Below are positions 59,628-64,000 of a stretch of DNA of 64,000 bases, in pieces. The notes under the pieces are model-generated. The model saw only the letters and a program-made list of their open reading frames with translations. It ran no database searches and was not told the DNA's origin. This DNA is from Daucus carota subsp. sativus. Taxonomy: Eukaryota > Streptophyta > Magnoliopsida > Apiales > Apiaceae. The stretch's first letter is position 1. Every line of letters begins with the position of its first letter. Both the position numbers and the translations under genes were made by a program. Where the stretch lies: NCBI RefSeq assembly GCF_001625215.2, contig NC_030381.2, positions 2,071,131 through 2,135,130 of the forward strand. The letters run 5' to 3'.

Positions 59628-59962
59628 CTCCATGTATAACAGTTTCAGCCCGACATAAACCTTGACTAAAGTTATATATTAAGATCAGGATTTTTCGAGC
59701 TTAGTACCATCATCTTTTCTCAGCACCATCATCGTTTTCTCGACTTTTATGTTTAATGGCAATAGCCATTTTGTTCTAAGATCTTCCCTTCTAGTATGTA
59801 ACTGTTATATTTACTTTACTCTTCGAAAGCCGAATTCAGCCGATGATCTATCAGAACCGTTATGTTAAAGTAAAGTAGACTGATGTTGAAACTTGAGACA
59901 GAGACTGGGGGTGTTCTGAGATACTGAAACAGAGACTGATGTTGAAACTTGAAACAGATTCT

Positions 59963-60079
59963 TGGGGTGTTTGGATCGCGTATCCCAAATGAGTGTAATA
60001 AAATGGGGATTTACCCTTTAAGTGAAATTGTTAAATTGGGGATGAAATTGGAGATCTCGTTCCATCCAAACACCTCAGG
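59963..60079. mobile_element. Short MITE with GGGGTGTTTGGAT ends
   Basis: Left TTGGGGTGTTTGGATCGCG and right CCATCCAAACACCTCAGG are inverted. About 115 bp; target duplication not resolved. Confidence 0.5.
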
Positions 60080-60089
60080 AACTCATGTT

Positions 60090-60192
60090 CCTATTCCTGT
60101 CAACCAGGTTCCGATTCTATTTCTGTTAACCAAGTTCAAGAATAAGGTTCCGATTTTTGTTAACCAGATTCCGATTCTTGTTAATCAGATTC
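60090..60192 (+). repeat. About 25-bp tandem repeat 3' of UCH3
   Basis: Roughly four copies of a unit like GATTCCGATTCTTGTTAACCA (60108-60190), next to the MITE. Confidence 0.6.
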
Positions 60193-60356
60193 GGAACACG
60201 AATTTTAGAAACAAACAACCCCGTTGCATTAAAGACAAGTAACATAGAAATACATAACTGAAAACAAAGTAAAAACAAAACTCACTGACAACTTGAACAA
60301 AGCTAAACATAACTAAGAACTCATGGGGTTGTCAATTAAACGACCATAGCACATCA

Positions 60357-60791
60357 TCAGTAATTAGTTCCCTTAGTTCCCTTGAGAGCTTCATGTCCAA
60401 GCTGAGCTGATTTCTCCCTGATATCCTCAGCCGTGCCCACAATTTTCGACTTGATCCTATCCAGCTGGTCCGCTCCGACCGGGTGCTGACCCGACACGTA
60501 CTTGTACATCCACGTCAGCACAAAGGTGGCGGTGGCCCCGAGTCCACCGGCGGTGAACACTCCGGCCCCGAGAAGGAAGACGGCGATCGTCGCAGGGACG
60601 AGCACCGGGCTGAAGATCACAAAGACCGGGGTGGCGAGGACGAGGCCGATGACGGTGGCGGCCAGCGTCAGCGCCGAGAGCAGTAGGAGTGATCCGGTGA
60701 GAGTCACCGCCGTGGTGGTTTTCGCAACTTTGCGAGAGAGCTGCTGAGGCTGCTCCTGGTGGTGGTGCTGAGGCTGCTGATTTTGAGCCAT
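60357..60791 (-). CDS. Oleosin (tandem copy 1)
   Basis: Oil-body coat protein that keeps seed lipid droplets small. Single exon, 144 residues. N-terminal Gln/His-rich arm (1-19), central hydrophobic hairpin at about 26-97 with the proline knot P55-X5-S61-P62-X3-P66 (TPVFVIFSPVLVPATIAVF), then an amphipathic C-terminus (GADQLDRIKSKIVGTAEDIR). Short C-terminal arm, so probably the low-molecular-weight class. It shares strong similarity with the next gene on the same strand, about 1.2 kb away. The promoter carries RY and G-box/ABRE motifs. A long overlapping frame in another phase (60457-60915) is a GC-rich shadow. Confidence 0.96.
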   Translation of the reverse strand: MAQNQQPQHHHQEQPQQLSRKVAKTTTAVTLTGSLLLLSALTLAATVIGLVLATPVFVIFSPVLVPATIAVFLLGAGVFTAGGLGATATFVLTWMYKYVSGQHPVGADQLDRIKSKIVGTAEDIREKSAQLGHEALKGTKGTNY

Positions 60792-60869
60792 TGTTTTCAG
60801 AGATGCAGAGTATAAATAAATTTGTAAAAGGCTGAAGAGAGTGATGAATATTTGTTGTGTGAAAGGTGG

Positions 60870-60990
60870 TGAATATAAAGAGTGAAAAAGTGATGCATGG
60901 GATGTGACGTGTCACTTGGTAATGAGGTTATGCATGCACGTGTCGAGCTGAGGAGGTTACTGCATGACACGTAGGTTGATGCATGCAGAA
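60870..60990 (-). promoter_or_regulatory. Oleosin 1 promoter: TATA, RY and G-box/ABRE motifs
   Basis: On the minus strand a CTTTATATTC core lies at about 60873-60882. Upstream are RY motifs (GATGCATG 60893-60900, TGCATGCA 60931-60938, GATGCATGCA 60979-60988), a G-box CACGTG (60937-60942) overlapping RY, and two ACGTGTC-type ABRE words (60907-60913, 60966-60972). This is the usual ABI3/FUS3/LEC2 plus bZIP arrangement of seed promoters. Confidence 0.8.
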
Positions 60991-61139
60991 CTCAGAAGAG
61001 GCGATGGGTTCGATTCGGTGGGTGGGTTAACTCATGTGACTATATGATGCCTCACTCCTCCTATTGTGATGAGTATGTTGAGTGTTGAGATAATGGACGA
61101 GCTTCGCGGAAGATAAGGTGTTCACAGAACCTATCAATA

Positions 61140-61968
61140 AAATCGATCTTATCTCAACATAAAAATAAATGATCCTATCTCAATAAATAAGAAACGAAAA
61201 GTATAATATACGTAACACATAATTCAACTTGTATTTAAAATTAATTTTTGAAATACGGACTATAAGATATGTGATATTCTCTTTGTTAGATAGGTTGATC
61301 TCCTAACTTTTTTTTCACATATTTTTAAAAAATTTGATGATTATTTTTAAATTTCATTTATTTTAAGAGTAAACTTCATTGACAGTTGATCAAATTGCAA
61401 CCGAGCTTTCAATACAAATTTAATTATATAAATTAATTTTAATACTAAAATAAATAAATTATCTTAAAATTAAGTTCAACCAAACTGTAGACGGTCTTTC
61501 GGAGTATTTACGTACTTTCGGTTAGATATATACTTTGTTGAATGAAGAAAACTCATCTTCCAGTTTTGATATAATAAAACCATTTTATAAAAAAAAAAAG
61601 TAAACTGTAGACCGTCTCAGCTTTGTTACCAACTTTTACTCCATTAAAATTGATGATCCAAAATTTCGATAAATAAATAAAATTTTCTGGTTCCAACTAC
61701 ATTCATTTATCGAGATTTAAATGTACGAACGTTTCATAGCAGCAACATTTGAACCGATAAGAAAACAGACAAATAAAAGATCAGAAGATCGAAACCAACA
61801 AACCCCATTTCATTAAACACAACTAACAACCAGAAACATCACAACCAACACAACAGAAACAGACAAACATTCATTAAGAAAAACCAAACTCTGAGAACTT
61901 AAACAGATCATAATTCATTACTAAGAGTTTTAATGGTTAAGATTATTGATTAAACCACAGCATTACAT
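61140..61968. other. Spacer between oleosin genes
   Basis: AT-rich. The words AAACTGTAGACGGTCT (61483) and AAACTGTAGACCGTCT (61603) form a spaced direct repeat. No gene seen; it likely includes distal promoter of copy 1 and the 3' UTR of copy 2. Confidence 0.5.
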
Positions 61969-62376
61969 TTACTGATTAGTTTTCTTAAGAGCATCATGCC
62001 CAAGCTGAGCCGATTTCTCCCTTATAGCCGCAGCTGTGGCCACAAATTTCGACTTTATTGAGTCCAGCAGGTCTGCTCCAATGGGGTGCTGTCCATTCAC
62101 GTACTTGTACATCCACGAAAACACAAAGGTGGCGGTGATCCCTAGTCCACCCGCGGTGAAAACTCCAGCTGCTAGGAGAAAAATGGTGATTGCAGCAGGG
62201 ACTAGAACAGGGCTGAAGATCACGAAGACAGGGGTGGCGAGGACAAGGCCAATGATAGTGGCGGATAGGGTGAGGGCAGAGAGGACTAATAGAGAGCCGG
62301 TGAGAGTGAGTGCTGTGGTGGCCTTGACAACTTTGTGGGATTGTTGGTGATGATGATGATGACGATGATGTGCCAT
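61969..62376 (-). CDS. Oleosin (tandem copy 2)
   Basis: Single exon, 135 residues. His-rich N-terminus (MAHHRHHHHHQQSHK), hydrophobic hairpin with proline knot P49-X5-S55-P56-X3-P60 (ATPVFVIFSPVLVPAAI), and C-terminus IREKSAQLGHDALKKTNQ nearly identical to copy 1. Closest relative is copy 1, so a local duplication is likely. It differs mainly in the N-terminal arm (His run instead of Gln/His) and lacks the GTKGTNY end. Confidence 0.96.
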   Translation of the reverse strand: MAHHRHHHHHQQSHKVVKATTALTLTGSLLVLSALTLSATIIGLVLATPVFVIFSPVLVPAAITIFLLAAGVFTAGGLGITATFVFSWMYKYVNGQHPIGADLLDSIKSKFVATAAAIREKSAQLGHDALKKTNQ

Positions 62377-62429
62377 TGTTTTTCGCGGTTAGCTAGGCTG
62401 TGAGGATGCAGAAGACTGAAGAGATGTGA

Positions 62430-62465
62430 AGGTGTATATAAAGAGTGAAACTGATGCATGCAGAA
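62430..62465 (-). promoter_or_regulatory. Oleosin 2 core promoter: TATA and RY motif
   Basis: Plus-strand TATATAAAGAGTGAAA (62434-62449), also found as ATATAAAGAGTGAAA at copy 1, gives a minus-strand TTTATATA core. The RY palindrome GATGCATGCA lies directly upstream at 62453-62462. No G-box was seen here. Confidence 0.75.
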
Positions 62466-62740
62466 GAGGCTAGAACTAAATGATGCTATACAGCTTTACT
62501 TCCTTGTCCTTTACATATTTATTTTGAGTTACTGGACAAAGTTCAGATCGGAACAAACTTAATTTTGCTGTATTCCATGATCAAGCATAGAGTAATAATG
62601 CAAATCCGAGCATATATAAAATTATTATTTCTAAGAAAATCTAAATAAAAGTCTCTAATTTATATTATAATTCACAAAAGAATATTTATAAAGAATAATG
62701 ACTTTAACTCTACGAATAAGTTTAGCGACATATATTTGAA

Positions 62741-62750
62741 GACGGAGGGA
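62741..62750. mobile_element. Single Stowaway end
   Basis: GACGGAGGGAGTA resembles a Stowaway terminus followed by TA, but no matching left end was found in the preceding 300 bp. Probably a remnant. Confidence 0.4.
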
Positions 62751-62989
62751 GTACTTGCCTGTATAGTATCTGAAGCTACTGCCAGTCTGCTTTGGAGAAT
62801 ACAATGTTACTATTTATCGGTCCACTATTTATGCAAAGCTCAGTATTATAGATTGAAGGGTGCAATTCAATTGCTTATTACAGCAGTACTTTGTAGCTAG
62901 TAATCCAGCTCAACTCAAATTTAAAAGAAAGATAGTGTATAGCCTTTAACAGCATCTCCAACAATATCTTTGAGCACAAAGAATGATTT

Positions 62990-63686
62990 TCATAAACGAC
63001 GTACCCAGCGCTCAAGTCCAAGCTGCTTCATAGGAGGGCCGAGATTTGGCTTACTTTTCTGGGGACACTTCCATTTCCCAGCAACTCCAAGTACATCAGA
63101 GGGTTGAGTGTTCGTTGTGTCTGTTAAAGCTCTTCTGTTCAAGTACTCAGCTCTGTTACCAACTGATGAAACTTTTACTCCATTTCTCACAGATTGAGAA
63201 TTGGCCGTGGGTGGCCTAATTAGAGAATTCTCATCATTTTCTCTTGAACTCCTGTTCTTTCTTGCTAAAATAAATCCACTCGCTGCACAACTGGCTCTGT
63301 CATTTTCCTTGTTATTGCTCATATCGGTTCTTGAGGAGCTCCTTCTGCTGGCTACAAAGTCCAAATTACTTTTAGGCGATACAAACATATCCTTGTCTGA
63401 TTGAGATCTACCTCCCGAGTCTTCCTGCACATAAATACTTCTGTTCAATGACTTTCTTGGTGAGCTCTCTTCATTGCCTGAACTATTAAGGGCTTCAAAT
63501 GGTTTCTGAAAGTCATTCTGAGGGAATTTTCTCTTTCGTGTTCTAGGAATCTCTCTTGTATTCGGGTCTGAAAACTCAACATCTTCAATTGAAACAGCTT
63601 CGCTATCTGATGCTGAGTTGCTTTCTAAAATTTGTTGGGAAATCACTTTGAAAGGCGGGTTAATTGTTGAACATGAGTTTATGCCC
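62990..63686 (-). CDS. 3' exon of an unrecognised gene
   Basis: An open frame of 232 codons on the minus strand starting after a CAG acceptor (ACTATCAG, then GINSCSTINPPFKV) and ending at 62990. The apparent start in front (GTG) is not used as such; the gene continues upstream beyond the window. The protein is Ser/Asn/Arg-rich and probably disordered, with a nuclear-localisation-like PRTRKRKFPQN. The C-terminus is distinct and likely conserved: GKWKCPQKSKPNLGPPMKQL then GLERWVRRL. I do not recognise the family. The first exon part is uncertain because the acceptor lacks a strong pyrimidine tract. Confidence 0.6.
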
Positions 63687-63697
63687 TGATAGTTCAC

Positions 63698-64000
63698 ATT
63701 AAGAAAACCATTAGCTTAGGAGCACGGAAGTAATATATATCTGCAGATATTATTTATTACTGTACTAAGTAGCTTCCCCTGACAAATGTCCTTGGAATAT
63801 GATTTAGAAAACACCGAGAAAAACCCAAAAGATGATCAATTGAGAGAGCAGATTTAGTTTATATTAGCAATTGTTTTCTGCAGTTATATGTAAAATAGTA
63901 GTTGGTATCACATAGTAAATCAAACGGAAAATGTCTTGTTTAGCAAAAGAAACCTACTTTCAAAGGCTCATGGCAATCAAATAAAACACTGACGCCAGAA
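63698..64000. other. Probable intron of the unrecognised gene
   Basis: AT-rich DNA upstream of the last exon, with no clear exon. Likely intronic. Confidence 0.4.

Noticed and set aside
60457-60915. 152-codon frame overlapping oleosin 1
   Set aside because: Different phase of the same GC-rich exon without family features.

Overview
The window is AT-rich plant nuclear DNA. Genes have GT-AG introns, the intergenic space is full of MITEs, and the proteins are land-plant types: ACC synthase, WRKY, oleosins, LOR, PIAL, MAKR and an LRK10-like kinase. The style of the proteins and the dense Stowaway MITEs suit a eudicot, probably an asterid. I cannot name the species.

Layout. At 1-2122 (+) lies the 3' part of a type-1 ACC synthase gene. 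At 9001-10964 (+) is a group IIe WRKY gene of the WRKY22/29 type. At 14350-25030 (-) is a 16-exon PIAL1/2-type SUMO ligase gene, followed by a LURP-one-related (LOR) gene at 26446-27570 (-). A repeat-rich stretch from 27.7 to 36 kb holds a solo LTR (31263-32687) and several MITEs. At 36093-36791 (+) is a single-exon LEA_2/NHL-like gene. At 41430-42952 (-) is a MAKR (BKI1-like kinase regulator) gene. A broken LRK10-like kinase copy lies at 47118-48225 (-). At 48987-54412 (-) is a mitochondrial bL25-type ribosomal protein gene, arranged head to head with a UCH-L3-type ubiquitin hydrolase gene at 55430-59627 (+). Two tandem oleosin genes follow at 60357-60791 and 61969-62376 (-). The window closes with the 3' exon of an unrecognised gene (62990-63686, -).

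The genes do not form a pathway. Only the divergent bL25m/UCH3 pair and the tandem oleosins look like meaningful neighbours. Both oleosins carry the same TATA-proximal block and RY (CATGCA) motifs, and the first also has G-box/ABRE motifs, as expected for seed expression.

The most unusual structures are non-coding. (1) The long first intron of the bL25m gene holds several decayed copies of the gene's own exon-1 tail, each with a GTAAG-type donor. (2) Six tiny insertions (11-21 nt, most with a poly-A or poly-T run) sit between 14-19 bp direct repeats, like almost completely 5'-truncated retroposons. (3) Two near-identical tRNA-headed SINE copies have perfect target duplications. (4) Several TIR elements have arms built of near-tandem short motifs, two of them with 9-10 bp target duplications. 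(5) A large foldback lies in the last bL25m intron. (6) Local tandem duplications of 40-220 bp are frequent in introns and spacers. All exon joins below were checked by hand for frame continuity; no database search was possible.
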